Shown here: in pieces, positions 10,623-19,164 of the stretch
Layout: each line of letters opens with the position of its first letter
Numbering within the stretch: the first letter of the stretch is position 1
Source of the DNA: Paulinella micropora
Taxonomy: Eukaryota; Cercozoa; Imbricatea; Euglyphida
Assembly: GCA_009731375.1 (NCBI GenBank)
Contig: BJOX01000239.1
Span: forward strand, 709,458-773,457
Direction: 5' to 3'
DNA: 64,000 nucleotides
Notes under the pieces: generated by a model
The model's input: only the letters and a program-made list of their open reading frames with translations
Told to the model about the DNA's origin: nothing
Database searches by the model: none
Program-made: the position numbers and the translations under genes

Positions 10623-10864
10623 GCATCCAATGTTGGATTTTCATTAAAATTCAACATATCGCACATTAAAGGCAGGGCTTCATCAAAACTAATACACCAA
10701 TCTGACATGGGCTTATACACACATTTAAATTTGGTATCTATACCTTTTTGAATACAATAAACACAACTTATATTCTTTTTTTCGCTTATCCTTGAGTAAA
10801 AGTCGCAGGCAGTCCGCGAAAATATTTTGATTATTAAAAAGTTTATGAGTAGTAATATAACCAT
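10623..10864 (-). CDS. Small Cys-rich protein, antisense, start overlaps the divergent neighbour
   Basis: About 80 residues; the 3' end is lost in the 10-N join at 10613-10622. The N-terminus is hydrophobic (MVILLLINFLIIKIF), a signal peptide or TM anchor. It is followed by a Cys-containing domain: TACDFYSR, CVYC, KCVYKPMSDWC.SFDEA and MC. The element 2 copy keeps every Cys of the TACDFYSR..C..C..C-x6-C core and the same YKPMSDWC.SFDEA string. Its ATG (10864-10862) and the ATG of the plus-strand gene (10863-10865) overlap as CATG, and so do those of element 2. The function is unknown; an ectodomain or secreted factor is an inference. Confidence 0.82.
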
Positions 10865-11225
10865 GACTGACTATAAATACCAAAAGATTATTTTTCTGAG
10901 CAATGATTTTGCGGGAGGAAGCAAAACATTTAATAAGAATATCCAAATGTCATTCACACCCACCAAAATGAATGTTAAGTTTATCCACTATATGAACGAC
11001 CAGACCGAAACCAAAACCAGAATTCTTTACATGGATAGAATTGGAATTATTGGAACATTCGCGGATAGTAATATAGCAAACATTTCAAATCTCGGTTATA
11101 ATTTGGGTGTTGTAGGATGGACTGACGGCCAATATACATTTAAAGTCCTTGAAACTGACAGCGGAAATATTGACACAGGAAATTTAGCGGGGCGAATTGT
11201 TGTGTGTTTGGAATTCGTAGGGTAG
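10863..11225 (+). CDS. Conserved 120-residue beta-rich protein
   Basis: Starts at the ATG within CATG (MTDYKYQKIIFLSNDF); the element 2 homologue starts at the same residue, so upstream in-frame ATGs are not used here. It alternates hydrophobic and polar residues with many Thr, Asn and Gly, no TM segment, and ends VVCLEFVG. Identity to the element 2 protein is about 80 percent, the highest among the non-hallmark proteins, which implies a structural or essential role. It lies just upstream of the packaging ATPase. No family was recognised; a small capsid-associated or fibre-knob-like protein is possible. Confidence 0.85.
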   Translation: MTDYKYQKIIFLSNDFAGGSKTFNKNIQMSFTPTKMNVKFIHYMNDQTETKTRILYMDRIGIIGTFADSNIANISNLGYNLGVVGWTDGQYTFKVLETDSGNIDTGNLAGRIVVCLEFVG

Positions 11226-11233
11226 AATATAGG

Positions 11234-12070
11234 ATGGAGAAGATAAACAATGTCAAGGTGAAGCCAGTAAAACAAGAGGGTGATGGAAACAAAAAGGCCA
11301 AGGGTTATAAATTATTTAATGAGCCGTATGCCAACATATTTCTACTTGCCCGTAAGAAGAGCGGTAAGACGACAGCACTCTTTGAAATACTGAAACGGAC
11401 AACAGACAAAAAAACCCGTATTGTCATTATCGCTTCAACAATTCACAAGGACTACATTTATAAAGCAATGGTAAAGCACTTTAAGAACAGAGGCAACCCA
11501 ATGGCGATTTATACCTTTCTCAAATCAGACGGGGTGAATGTGATAGACTATGAACTAGACAAACTGAACAGGCAGGATGAAGAGCACGAAGGAGAAGTAA
11601 AACAGGATGATAAAGAACCGATGGAGAAACCACAATTTCTTTATTTCGGAAAAGAAAAGAAACAGACAAATGAAGCACCGAAAGAAAGACCAAGTAAGTA
11701 TATTTCGCCAGAGGTTGTTTTTGTTTTGGATGATTTAGGAAGTGGATTAAGAGACAAGTCCGTAAGCGATTTGTTAAAAAAGAACAGACACTATAAATCA
11801 AAGGTGATTATGTCTAGTCAGTATCTGAACGACCTACGGCCAGAAGCCATAAAGCAGTTAGATTATTTATTAATCTTTCCAGCCCAATCTCAGGACAAAA
11901 TGGAACTCGTGTATAAACACTTAGACTTATCTTTTGACTTTGATTACTTTCTTAAAAAGTATCACGAAGCAACAAAAGAGAGATTTAACTTTTTATATGT
12001 TTCAAGTGTAGATGATGAATTACGGAGGAACTTCTCACAAAGATTTAAAAAAAAAAAAATCAAATATTAA
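11234..12070 (+). CDS. FtsK/HerA-type DNA packaging ATPase
   Basis: 278 residues from ATG 11234; the element 2 copy starts at the same MEKINNVKVKPVKQ. Walker A is ARKKSGKTT at residues 39-47 and Walker B is VVFVLDDL at 161-168. A charged loop of about 50 residues (108-157) separates them. Motif SSQYLND after Walker B resembles the sensor region of A32-like packaging ATPases. It pumps virus DNA into preformed capsids. It follows the 120-residue gene by a few bases and precedes the basic protein, as expected in a late morphogenesis block. Its last codons run through an A-rich stretch. Confidence 0.92.
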   Translation: MEKINNVKVKPVKQEGDGNKKAKGYKLFNEPYANIFLLARKKSGKTTALFEILKRTTDKKTRIVIIASTIHKDYIYKAMVKHFKNRGNPMAIYTFLKSDGVNVIDYELDKLNRQDEEHEGEVKQDDKEPMEKPQFLYFGKEKKQTNEAPKERPSKYISPEVVFVLDDLGSGLRDKSVSDLLKKNRHYKSKVIMSSQYLNDLRPEAIKQLDYLLIFPAQSQDKMELVYKHLDLSFDFDYFLKKYHEATKERFNFLYVSSVDDELRRNFSQRFKKKKIKY

Positions 12071-12093
12071 ATAATTATTTTTGTATATAGTAT
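12071..12093 (+). promoter_or_regulatory. AT-rich leader of the late gene block
   Basis: TAATTATTTTT followed by TATATAG and the ATG. Similar T-tract plus TATA leaders precede 12516, 14608, 15508, 17032, 33851, 36765 and 39770, suggesting a shared virus promoter. Confidence 0.55.
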
Positions 12094-12423
12094 ATGGTAG
12101 TAAAAACAACTCGTGTTGAAGTTATTCCAACAATCGGCAAACGAACTATTAACTCAAGCACAATGGCTGGAGGTAAAAAGAAGTCTGGTCGCAAGAAGAA
12201 GCAAGGAGGCAAGGGGCAGGCTGGCGGTAAAATTAACTGGGCAAAGGTTGGGAAAACGGCTTTGGCTGTTAATAAATTCCTTCGTGATAACAAAGTAATT
12301 TCTAGAACTGCGGGAGCCTTAAGCAGTATTGGAGTTCCTTATGCTGGGTCTGTCCAAGCCACCGCTTCAAAACTCGGATATGGCAAGAGAAAGCAGAGAG
12401 GATGCGGTGCCCTTAAATTTTAG
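12094..12423 (+). CDS. Basic Gly/Lys-rich core or minor capsid protein
   Basis: 109 residues, strongly basic. Order: VVKTTRVEVIPT leader, then MAGGKKK at residue 24, a Lys/Gly-rich stretch, a helical middle (INWAKVGKTALAVNKFL) and the C-terminus GYGKRKQRGCGALKF. The homologue at 33851 keeps the leader, the MAGGKKK site and the tail. MAGG-K fits the (M/I/L)xGG-x cleavage consensus of adenovirus-type proteases, so a leader of 27 residues may be removed during maturation. DNA condensation, like adenovirus core proteins, is a reasonable inference from charge alone. An internal start at Met24 is the alternative reading of the same conservation. Confidence 0.85.
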   Translation: MVVKTTRVEVIPTIGKRTINSSTMAGGKKKSGRKKKQGGKGQAGGKINWAKVGKTALAVNKFLRDNKVISRTAGALSSIGVPYAGSVQATASKLGYGKRKQRGCGALKF

Positions 12424-12464
12424 TCCGCTTGCGGACAAATTGATTATCGCAAGCGATAATCTAA
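12423..12464. terminator. Two perfect hairpins after the basic-protein gene
   Basis: GTCCGC-TT-GCGGAC (6-bp stem) and GATTATCGC-AA-GCGATAATC (9-bp stem) follow the stop codon back to back. Element 2 also has a hairpin (GTAGGGG..CCCCTAC) at the equivalent point. Hairpin-coupled transcript ends are known from mimivirus and its virophage; a similar role here is inferred. Confidence 0.6.
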
Positions 12465-12515
12465 TTCTAAAAAAATAATTTGATATAACACAGAAATATT
12501 TTTTTGTTTTATATA

Positions 12516-14585
12516 ATGAAAACGAAGAAACAGAAATTAAGACCCCCGCGGGTTTATAGAAACAAAAGCGGGAAGCCGTATATTATCCAGAAGGGTAAAA
12601 AATATTATCTTAATTTTGGCAATAAAACAAATGATATGAGCACACTTCAAATCGTTAAACTTTTTATGAAATACTTAAGCAGACCAAAATCAAAGCGGAC
12701 ACCTAAGCGAAAAGAAGACTTAAGGAAAGTCCAGAGTCTGTCTGAGATTGAGCAGAATACGAGAACAGCCATTAATGATCACTTAGACAAACTTAAGAAG
12801 GAGAAATACGAAAAGATTGATGAGATAGACCAAAAAAAGAAAAAAGCACAGGCGGAGGCTGAAGAAGAAAAGAAGAGGCAAGAAAGAAAAGACATAGCCG
12901 ATGCTAAGGAAAGGCAGGATGAGTTAGCAAGGATACACCGCAATGAACTATCCGATATCAAGGAACGACAAGAACAAAAAGACAGAGAACTAAGAAGGGA
13001 GCAAAAACTCATAGAGGATTTACAATACGAACAGCAAAGGAACCAAAGATTGGCTATTATGCCACCGCCACAGCAGTATCAATATATCATGCCACAACAA
13101 CAGGGACAACCACAAGCACCGCCACAAGCACCACCATTAGCACCACCATTTGGAGCACCACCACAAGCACCAGCCTTACCTAATTTAGGAGATGAAGCAC
13201 CATTGAAAACAAAAGAGCAATATGAGGAAGAAAAAAAGCAAAAGCAGAAAGATATTGAAACACTGAAATTAGCAGGATATACAGATAAATTCATTAAAAA
13301 GATGAGTCTCAAAGACTTACAAAAAGCCAGTCAAGATATTCAGATGGCTATAGCCACAGCGACATCTTTAGAAGAACAGAAAAAGTTAGCAGAAGAATAT
13401 AAAGAAAAACTTGAAAAGGAAAAAAAGAAAGCGGAAGAAAAGGGTAAGCATCTTGAAAATTTACAAATTAATCAATTTTTAATCTCTGGATTTTCAAAAA
13501 CTTATCACCCAACCATTACCATAAAAGAGTTAGCACATGCTTTAAAAAAGAGACTAGATAGTGATGGTCATAACAAATTAAATTACAAAGACACTTCAAA
13601 TTGGATAATTAACATGATTAAAAGGTTTAATATTGATGTTGGAAGTGAGGTGAAAAACGTAAAAAGAAAAGTAGCAGATTATGCTAGATATGAAGAGTAT
13701 ATGGGTATTACTGAACAAAAAGGTAGTGGAGCGAAGACATTAAATGAATTAATTGATAAGGTATTTTCAATAGCGAAAATAAAAAAATACTTAGCCCGCA
13801 AAGATTGGAAACACACAATGAACAAACATGATTTTGTGAATACTCTAACTAACAAAATGACTTCCGATCCCAATTTAGATAAACGAGTTTCAACAGATTT
13901 GAATATTGACGAGGGAATGCCCCAACCGCTACCCCCTACGATTACCGCATCATTAGAACAACCCGATCTATTTCAACGCGTTGAAATAGATCTGCCAGAG
14001 CCCGAGCAACCAGAGCAACAGCCAGAGCAACCAGAGGCAGAGTCAAAACCACAGCCAGAGCAAGTCCCATTACAAGGTGAGGGTCGGGGATTAATGACTA
14101 ATGAAATAGATGACATAATGAAAAAATATGGATGGTATCTCGGAGCAATAGCCAGTGATGAAATCTACAAACTAAATCCAGAAAAAAGAAAACGATACGG
14201 ATTTATTATGAATTTGGATAATCACAAACAAGCGGGGTCTCATTGGATTGCTATATGGGTAAGTCTGGATAAAGACAGGTCAGTGGAAGTGTATGACCCA
14301 TTAGCACTTTACCAACCAACGGAAGACTTTCAACAACAAATGAAACGACTAATTGACAAAAGCCACCCCGATAGTTATTTATTAATGAAGGTTAATCAAG
14401 TAAAACAACAATCTGACACAACCGACACATGCGGATGGCACTCAATGAGGTTTTTAATGGAGCGAGCGAAAGGCAACCGCTTTAAGTTTGCTAGCGGATA
14501 TACAGACTTAAAAGAAGAAGAAGCGGAGAAATTAAAAGCACAGAATGGTTATGGGGATGGTGAGGGATTTAATACATTCATATAA
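12516..14585 (+). CDS. Scaffold-like protein fused to Ulp1/adenain-type cysteine protease
   Basis: 689 residues from ATG 12516 (TATATA just upstream). The N-terminal 60 residues form a conserved basic module (PRVYRNKSGKPYIIQKGKKYYLNFG in part) that is repeated in element 2. A long Lys/Glu coiled coil follows (about 70-180), then a Pro/Gln-rich linker, a second coiled coil (about 230-315), a helical region and a Pro/Glu/Gln linker. The last 160 residues are the protease: GSHWIAIW (His near 576), VEVYDPL (Asp near 594) and VNQVKQQS..CGWHS (Gln, Cys near 639). LQGE-GRG just before the protease fits the enzyme's own cleavage consensus, so self-release is possible. It processes capsid and core proteins. 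A perfect 28-bp palindrome lies inside (13965-13992). Confidence 0.9.
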   Translation: MKTKKQKLRPPRVYRNKSGKPYIIQKGKKYYLNFGNKTNDMSTLQIVKLFMKYLSRPKSKRTPKRKEDLRKVQSLSEIEQNTRTAINDHLDKLKKEKYEKIDEIDQKKKKAQAEAEEEKKRQERKDIADAKERQDELARIHRNELSDIKERQEQKDRELRREQKLIEDLQYEQQRNQRLAIMPPPQQYQYIMPQQQGQPQAPPQAPPLAPPFGAPPQAPALPNLGDEAPLKTKEQYEEEKKQKQKDIETLKLAGYTDKFIKKMSLKDLQKASQDIQMAIATATSLEEQKKLAEEYKEKLEKEKKKAEEKGKHLENLQINQFLISGFSKTYHPTITIKELAHALKKRLDSDGHNKLNYKDTSNWIINMIKRFNIDVGSEVKNVKRKVADYARYEEYMGITEQKGSGAKTLNELIDKVFSIAKIKKYLARKDWKHTMNKHDFVNTLTNKMTSDPNLDKRVSTDLNIDEGMPQPLPPTITASLEQPDLFQRVEIDLPEPEQPEQQPEQPEAESKPQPEQVPLQGEGRGLMTNEIDDIMKKYGWYLGAIASDEIYKLNPEKRKRYGFIMNLDNHKQAGSHWIAIWVSLDKDRSVEVYDPLALYQPTEDFQQQMKRLIDKSHPDSYLLMKVNQVKQQSDTTDTCGWHSMRFLMERAKGNRFKFASGYTDLKEEEAEKLKAQNGYGDGEGFNTFI
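13965..13992. repeat. 28-bp perfect palindrome in coding sequence
   Basis: GATCTATTTCAACG followed directly by its exact reverse complement, with no spacer, within the linker of the protease fusion protein. The length stays in frame with the flanks. Confidence 0.9.
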
Positions 14586-14607
14586 AAAATTATTCGTATA
14601 ATATACA

Positions 14608-15420
14608 ATGGATTACAAAGGGGGCAGGTCAAGTGGTATCTATTACATAAATAGTAAAAACAGAATAACAGGCACAGATAGCGACTTTACACACGAAATA
14701 AACTTAAAATCACTGGACAATCCCACACATTGTAAAATTATTCATATCTATGTTCCAAAGTCGTATTACTCTGTGGCTTCGCCATATAATACTTTTACTC
14801 TTAGCGAAGACGGGTATGAGGCTTTAATTACTATACCTGAGGGAAACTACACAATGAACAATCTAAAAAATAAGTTGTCGGAGATACTAACCGCAGACAG
14901 CCCTAATAATTATACTTATGTTGTATCCAGTAATAATACCAACATAGAACCAGAGGATGGCAAATTAACATTCAGTGTTTCAAATAACGGAGGTATTCAA
15001 CCGCGATTTATATTTGATGGTGATACCCGTATTCACGAAGTAATGGGGTTTGATAGAAATTCCACATATTTCTTTGCAAATGATTTTATTAAATCACCAA
15101 ATGTAATTATTCTAACTGGAGAAAAGACTTTGTATCTTCAATCGGACTTAGTGGGGGAAGGTGATAATCACGTGCTACAAGAAATATATACTGCCAACGA
15201 AATACCATTTGGAGCCGTTATATACGACGGAAGCGGGTCGGAGTATGGTAAGAAATTATCCACCAGTTCAAATAATGTATTTAGGTTTTATCTTACAGAC
15301 GAAAACGATCAGGCTATAAATCTTAATGGTTTGGGTATTGTAATGACTTTGTTGATTTACAGAGAGACTAATTATTTTAATTTATTTACATCCTTTTTCA
15401 ATCTTTTGAAACAGAGATAA
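14608..15420 (+). CDS. Minor capsid (penton-type) protein
   Basis: 270 residues. MDYKGGRSSGIYYINSKNR opens a single jelly-roll-like sequence with the signature region ALITIPEGNYT..NLKNKLSEIL, then VMGF near the middle and RETNYFNLFTSFFNLL at the C-terminus. This pattern is shared by penton proteins of Polintons and Polinton-like viruses. It occupies the expected place between protease and major capsid gene. It would form the fivefold vertices to which the fibre may attach. The element 2 homologue is collinear but carries a 2-base frameshift. Confidence 0.85.
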   Translation: MDYKGGRSSGIYYINSKNRITGTDSDFTHEINLKSLDNPTHCKIIHIYVPKSYYSVASPYNTFTLSEDGYEALITIPEGNYTMNNLKNKLSEILTADSPNNYTYVVSSNNTNIEPEDGKLTFSVSNNGGIQPRFIFDGDTRIHEVMGFDRNSTYFFANDFIKSPNVIILTGEKTLYLQSDLVGEGDNHVLQEIYTANEIPFGAVIYDGSGSEYGKKLSTSSNNVFRFYLTDENDQAINLNGLGIVMTLLIYRETNYFNLFTSFFNLLKQR

Positions 15421-15507
15421 ATAATTATTTTTGATTTAATTATTTTTTTCTATGAATATATTTGTGTATTAATCAACTTACACAACTGCCTAAAAATCAA
15501 AAACAAA
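15421..15507 (+). promoter_or_regulatory. Major capsid gene promoter and 5' leader
   Basis: TAATTATTTTT, a second T-run and TATGAATATATTTG lie about 40-80 bases before the ATG, followed by an A/C-rich leader. Element 2 has the same layout (36689-36764), so a conserved late promoter with an unusually long leader is likely. Confidence 0.5.
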
Positions 15508-16977
15508 ATGCCAACTCAACACGGAGGCGAGCTAGACTTTTCTAGAACTGACTACATCAGTGCTTCTTATCGTTTGAATAAACTTGCTCCACGTGAGGGC
15601 TCTGGAACCTTTGAGGTCACCACTGCTGGTGGGCAAGAACGATCATTTGACCTTATCAGTCGCCCGTTCAATCTCGCCCGCTCTTATTTGAGCTTTACTT
15701 ATACTCTTAGAACAGGTGGTGCTAACATTTATAGTAGAATTTTTATGGACTGCCTTTCATCCATTAGACAAATTCAACTTCAGACCCGTAGCGGTGTTTA
15801 TCTGTGCGACCTTAACCATCTCGGGACGGTTACTAAAATGCTTTGGAAGCCCGAGATATCTTTGAAGGATTTCCTTGACCTTCCTAATCACGATATTGCT
15901 ACTGGATACGGCTGTATGCTTCAAAAGTGTAATGCGAATGGATTGATTAATGTTAGTGCTGTTGAAGCTACTAGAACTAACTTTCGTGCGATGACAGATG
16001 TTGCTGATAACGTGGCGGCAAGAACTCTTGCTATGTTTGCTGAACCATCCATTAGTGCTCGTCGTCATAACGATACAGCATTAACTGACGGCACTGGCAC
16101 ACTTTCGCCTGTAAATGTTAATTACAACGAAGCAAAGTATTTGGCAGGTGTTAATGGTGCTGCTGCTATCAATGTGAAAATTCCTTTGAGTATGCTTATT
16201 AATACTATTTTCGCTCTTGATAAAACCATTATGTTTCCTGAGATTTTGACGATGCGGATTGTGTGGAGTGCTACTGACAGAGCTAGTTATACAGTGACTA
16301 ATGGTGCGGCGACTGCTGCTAACACTGCGAATGTCGGCTCCGCGGGGACGGTTGTCAGTGCTGATGTTACTAATCTTGCTTTGTTTCTGGCTGTTGAAAC
16401 TAATCCTGATGTCATTCAATCCATTCAGGCGAAGATTGCTAGCACTGAGGGTATGAGTTTTAACATTGATTATCCTTATGTTTATAAGAACTCAATTGGA
16501 GCATCCACAACCCAAAATATTATTATGCGATTTGACAGAGGTCATGGTCGCCGTTTGAAGAAGATTTATCACTCAGTTTTTAACAACGAAGAAAAAAAGA
16601 ATACTGCTTATGACCACGATAACAGAGCACAGGCTAAGGTTGTAAATTTTTACACCACACTTGACGGAGCACGACAGCAGGAGTTTAATATTGATACCTC
16701 CCTAGAAGAAGACTATATGTATTTGAAATCAAAGATTGAGGGTTCGGCTTTGATGAATGCGGACATATACAAATATAACTGGTTCTGGGTTGATGCTTGG
16801 GATAACACTCGTCCGCTGTGGAGCAAAGACCAGAATGAGATTAGCGGACTTGACCTGTCTATGGAGCGACGATGGGAATTCATTGGGACAACTGCGAATA
16901 ATGCTCACAACCATTACACCGTGGCCATTACTCAGCGAGAGGTTCAAGTGAAGGCAAATGTTATTTCAATTAGTTAA
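15508..16977 (+). CDS. Major capsid protein, double jelly-roll
   Basis: 489 residues. Two beta-rich halves: RPFNLARSYLSFTYT..SRIFMDCLSSIRQI in the first and ANVISIS at the end of the second, with the long Thr/Ala loops typical of trimeric double jelly-roll capsid proteins. WKPEIS, PSISARRHNDTAL, LDKTIMFPEILTMRIVW and YNWFWVDAWDNTRPLW are kept in the element 2 copy. It forms the icosahedral shell. The N-terminus MPTQHGGELD has QHGG-E, a possible maturation site also present as QYGG-E in element 2. G/C content is higher than in its neighbours, consistent with high expression. Confidence 0.92.
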   Translation: MPTQHGGELDFSRTDYISASYRLNKLAPREGSGTFEVTTAGGQERSFDLISRPFNLARSYLSFTYTLRTGGANIYSRIFMDCLSSIRQIQLQTRSGVYLCDLNHLGTVTKMLWKPEISLKDFLDLPNHDIATGYGCMLQKCNANGLINVSAVEATRTNFRAMTDVADNVAARTLAMFAEPSISARRHNDTALTDGTGTLSPVNVNYNEAKYLAGVNGAAAINVKIPLSMLINTIFALDKTIMFPEILTMRIVWSATDRASYTVTNGAATAANTANVGSAGTVVSADVTNLALFLAVETNPDVIQSIQAKIASTEGMSFNIDYPYVYKNSIGASTTQNIIMRFDRGHGRRLKKIYHSVFNNEEKKNTAYDHDNRAQAKVVNFYTTLDGARQQEFNIDTSLEEDYMYLKSKIEGSALMNADIYKYNWFWVDAWDNTRPLWSKDQNEISGLDLSMERRWEFIGTTANNAHNHYTVAITQREVQVKANVISIS

Positions 16978-17031
16978 GTGGGTAATTATTAATTTTGATA
17001 GTTAATTTATATTTTTTGATAATATATAACA

Positions 17032-18255
17032 ATGTCTCACCAACGAAATTTGGTCGCACAAAATCCTAAAGGAGAGTTCATTAACCTAAAAGTAGGATAT
17101 GATGGACACATTGATAATATGAAGACAGCCTTCGGCGAAACAACAACTGCGCAATTAACACCAGTATTACAAGAAATCTTTCCATATACCATTAATACTA
17201 GGATATGGACAAAAACAGAAACTAAAGCAAGTGTGTCATTTTTGGAAAATATGGCTGAATTGAAAACTCAAGCAAATGCGACGGCGGATGCTGGATTAGT
17301 AAGTAAAAGGAGAATAAAATATAGAACTGGAACGGGTGTACTTGCTCGCTTTACTGCTCTATGGACAACGGATGATACAAAAGATTACTATTCATTTATT
17401 GGAATAGGAAACGACCTTAACAATGGCTTTTATTTTTACAAAAATCAAGCAGGAATGAATATCGCACATTGTTCGGGAAATGCTGTAGATTATATTGACC
17501 AAGAAGATTGGGACGACCCTTGCGATGGAACTTCGGCTATGCCAAACTTAGACTGGAGTAAAGGAAATGTATTTCAAATTCAATTTCAGTATCTTGGATT
17601 TGGTGCTATTAAGTTTTCAATTGAAAATCCAGAGACTGGTGATTTCCAACTAGTTCATATGATTAAGTATGCGAATGATAATAATGGTGTAAGCCTGCGA
17701 AATACGACATTACCCTTTACAGCAGTAATGAGAAATGATGCAAAGACTGGAATACAAATTCTTAAAACGGCGAGTGCTAGTTTATTCATTGAGGGGTCAA
17801 ATACTATTAATACAAGTATTACAAATACTGCGGAAGGAGACGAAAAAACGAGCACCACTGAAAGCCCCATTTTAAGTATCAGGAATAAAGCACTATTCAA
17901 TAATAGCCTCACCAACTATTCAAATGTCTTTCCTTCCTTGGTAAGTATTACAAATGAAGATACTAAGTCAAATGTCGTCAGAATGGTATTGAATGGGACA
18001 CTAACAGGGGCTGGTTTTGCTGATGTTGATGCCACAACTTCAATCGTAGATACAGACACAAAAGCAACCGCTATCGCCAACGGAACGACAATTTTTAAGA
18101 TTTATGTAAATGCCACCTCAACTCAACAGATTAATCTCAGAACTTACGATATTCAATTAACACCGAACGATGTTTTGACATTCACACAGAAGGCTGTGTC
18201 GGCAGGTGCTGGTAGCAATATTAATGTTATCGCTAACTTTATTGAAGACCATTGA
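17032..18255 (+). CDS. Lectin-like structural protein
   Basis: 407 residues. The core RTGTGVLARFTALWT..IGIGN..NGFYFY..GMNIAHC, then GNVFQIQFQYLGFGAIKFSIENPETGDF and ASASLFIEG, matches a conserved virion protein type seen in aquatic phages and large DNA viruses with a concanavalin A-like (jelly-roll) fold; assignment is from pattern memory. Ends TGA, and the element 2 copy also ends with TGA after GluAsp-x, supporting a standard genetic code. It is placed directly after the capsid gene with its own AT-rich leader. It probably decorates the virion and binds glycans. Confidence 0.75.
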   Translation: MSHQRNLVAQNPKGEFINLKVGYDGHIDNMKTAFGETTTAQLTPVLQEIFPYTINTRIWTKTETKASVSFLENMAELKTQANATADAGLVSKRRIKYRTGTGVLARFTALWTTDDTKDYYSFIGIGNDLNNGFYFYKNQAGMNIAHCSGNAVDYIDQEDWDDPCDGTSAMPNLDWSKGNVFQIQFQYLGFGAIKFSIENPETGDFQLVHMIKYANDNNGVSLRNTTLPFTAVMRNDAKTGIQILKTASASLFIEGSNTINTSITNTAEGDEKTSTTESPILSIRNKALFNNSLTNYSNVFPSLVSITNEDTKSNVVRMVLNGTLTGAGFADVDATTSIVDTDTKATAIANGTTIFKIYVNATSTQQINLRTYDIQLTPNDVLTFTQKAVSAGAGSNINVIANFIEDH

Positions 18256-18287
18256 AGCAAAAAAATTAATGAAAAGCGATGTGGATA

Positions 18288-18740
18288 TTATAAATATTTT
18301 TTTACCGCATCTTTGTTGTTAAAATAAGGTTGTTGAATTAAATATTCAAGGTATGGTTTATCAATCTTAGCAACATCTTCAATTTTCATTTTTTTATACT
18401 TACCATATTGAAGAAAAATGTCTGCTTCGTGTTGTTGTTCTTCTTTCTTTGCAATTTCTACCCCTACATTAGCATTTATTTCAGTAATCCCCGTTTCTTT
18501 TAAATCTGCAGTCGTAAAAGGAGTGCTCTGCTCTTCGTCCATTATAGCAAATGTTGATTTATCTTGCAAATCAACATTGGACAGAATAACTACTTTCACA
18601 TTATCTCTTGGTTTATATTGCTCATAGAAAGAAACAATGTCGGGTTTAGTCCATTTAATAGTGGGTTTCTTAACTTCGCTGTCAAGGTTCCATTTTTCAA
18701 TTTCATTCAAGTAGTCCTGCTTTGTGCTTAGGTCTGTCAT
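18288..18740 (-). CDS. FGKYKG-like domain protein A
   Basis: 150 residues. The N-terminal 100 residues are not recognised. The C-terminus FLQYGKYKKMKIEDVAKIDKPYLEYLIQQPYF is a diverged copy of the FGKYKG..DV..IDKPYLEW..QPWF domain found in the next gene and at 40400. That domain resembles a small module (DUF3820-like) attached to some exonucleases and replication proteins. It is convergent with the lectin-like gene and codirectional with PolB, so a replication-side role is likely. Tandem duplication with the neighbour followed by divergence is inferred. Confidence 0.75.
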   Translation of the reverse strand: MTDLSTKQDYLNEIEKWNLDSEVKKPTIKWTKPDIVSFYEQYKPRDNVKVVILSNVDLQDKSTFAIMDEEQSTPFTTADLKETGITEINANVGVEIAKKEEQQHEADIFLQYGKYKKMKIEDVAKIDKPYLEYLIQQPYFNNKDAVKKYL

Positions 18741-18816
18741 TGATATACTATTAATATTATTTTTTTATTGATTTTATTTAAGAGTATATAGTATGTTGTA
18801 TATACTNNNNNNNNNN

Positions 18817-19089
18817 TACTTCACTTTTAATGTCAGTAAATTTCTCAAACCAAGGCTGTTTCATAACCCATTCAAGGTATGGCTTATCAATAACTGCTAC
18901 ATCTTGAATTTTTTTACCTTTATACTTACCAAATGGAAAAGTATCCTTTGGCTTGCCAGCCCGCGCATTTTCAATTGCCTTTATTTGGTCTTGAATTACC
19001 TTTTGGATATCTTTCAATGTGAAGGTTTCATTTTTATTTTCAATAGAGAGTTTTTCAAACTTCTCGCATAGTCTGGTGAGGGCGGACAT
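18817..19089 (-). CDS. FGKYKG-domain protein B (3' end in gap)
   Basis: Starts at the ATG 19089 (MSALTRLCEKFEKLSIENKN), the same start as the element 2 homologue (MSTLTRLCEKFEQ); an upstream ATG at 19107 is not conserved. About 90 residues before the 10-N join at 18807-18816. Heptad-like N-terminal half, then FPFGKYKGKKIQDVAVIDKPYLEW..QPWF. Located between protein A and PolB on the same strand. A DNA-binding or polymerase-accessory role is inferred from context only. Confidence 0.8.
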
Positions 19090-19164
19090 TGGTATATAGA
19101 CTGACAAAAATTTATTGAAAAAAATTAATTAATTAATTGATATTTTAGAATTGCTCTCTCGTTT

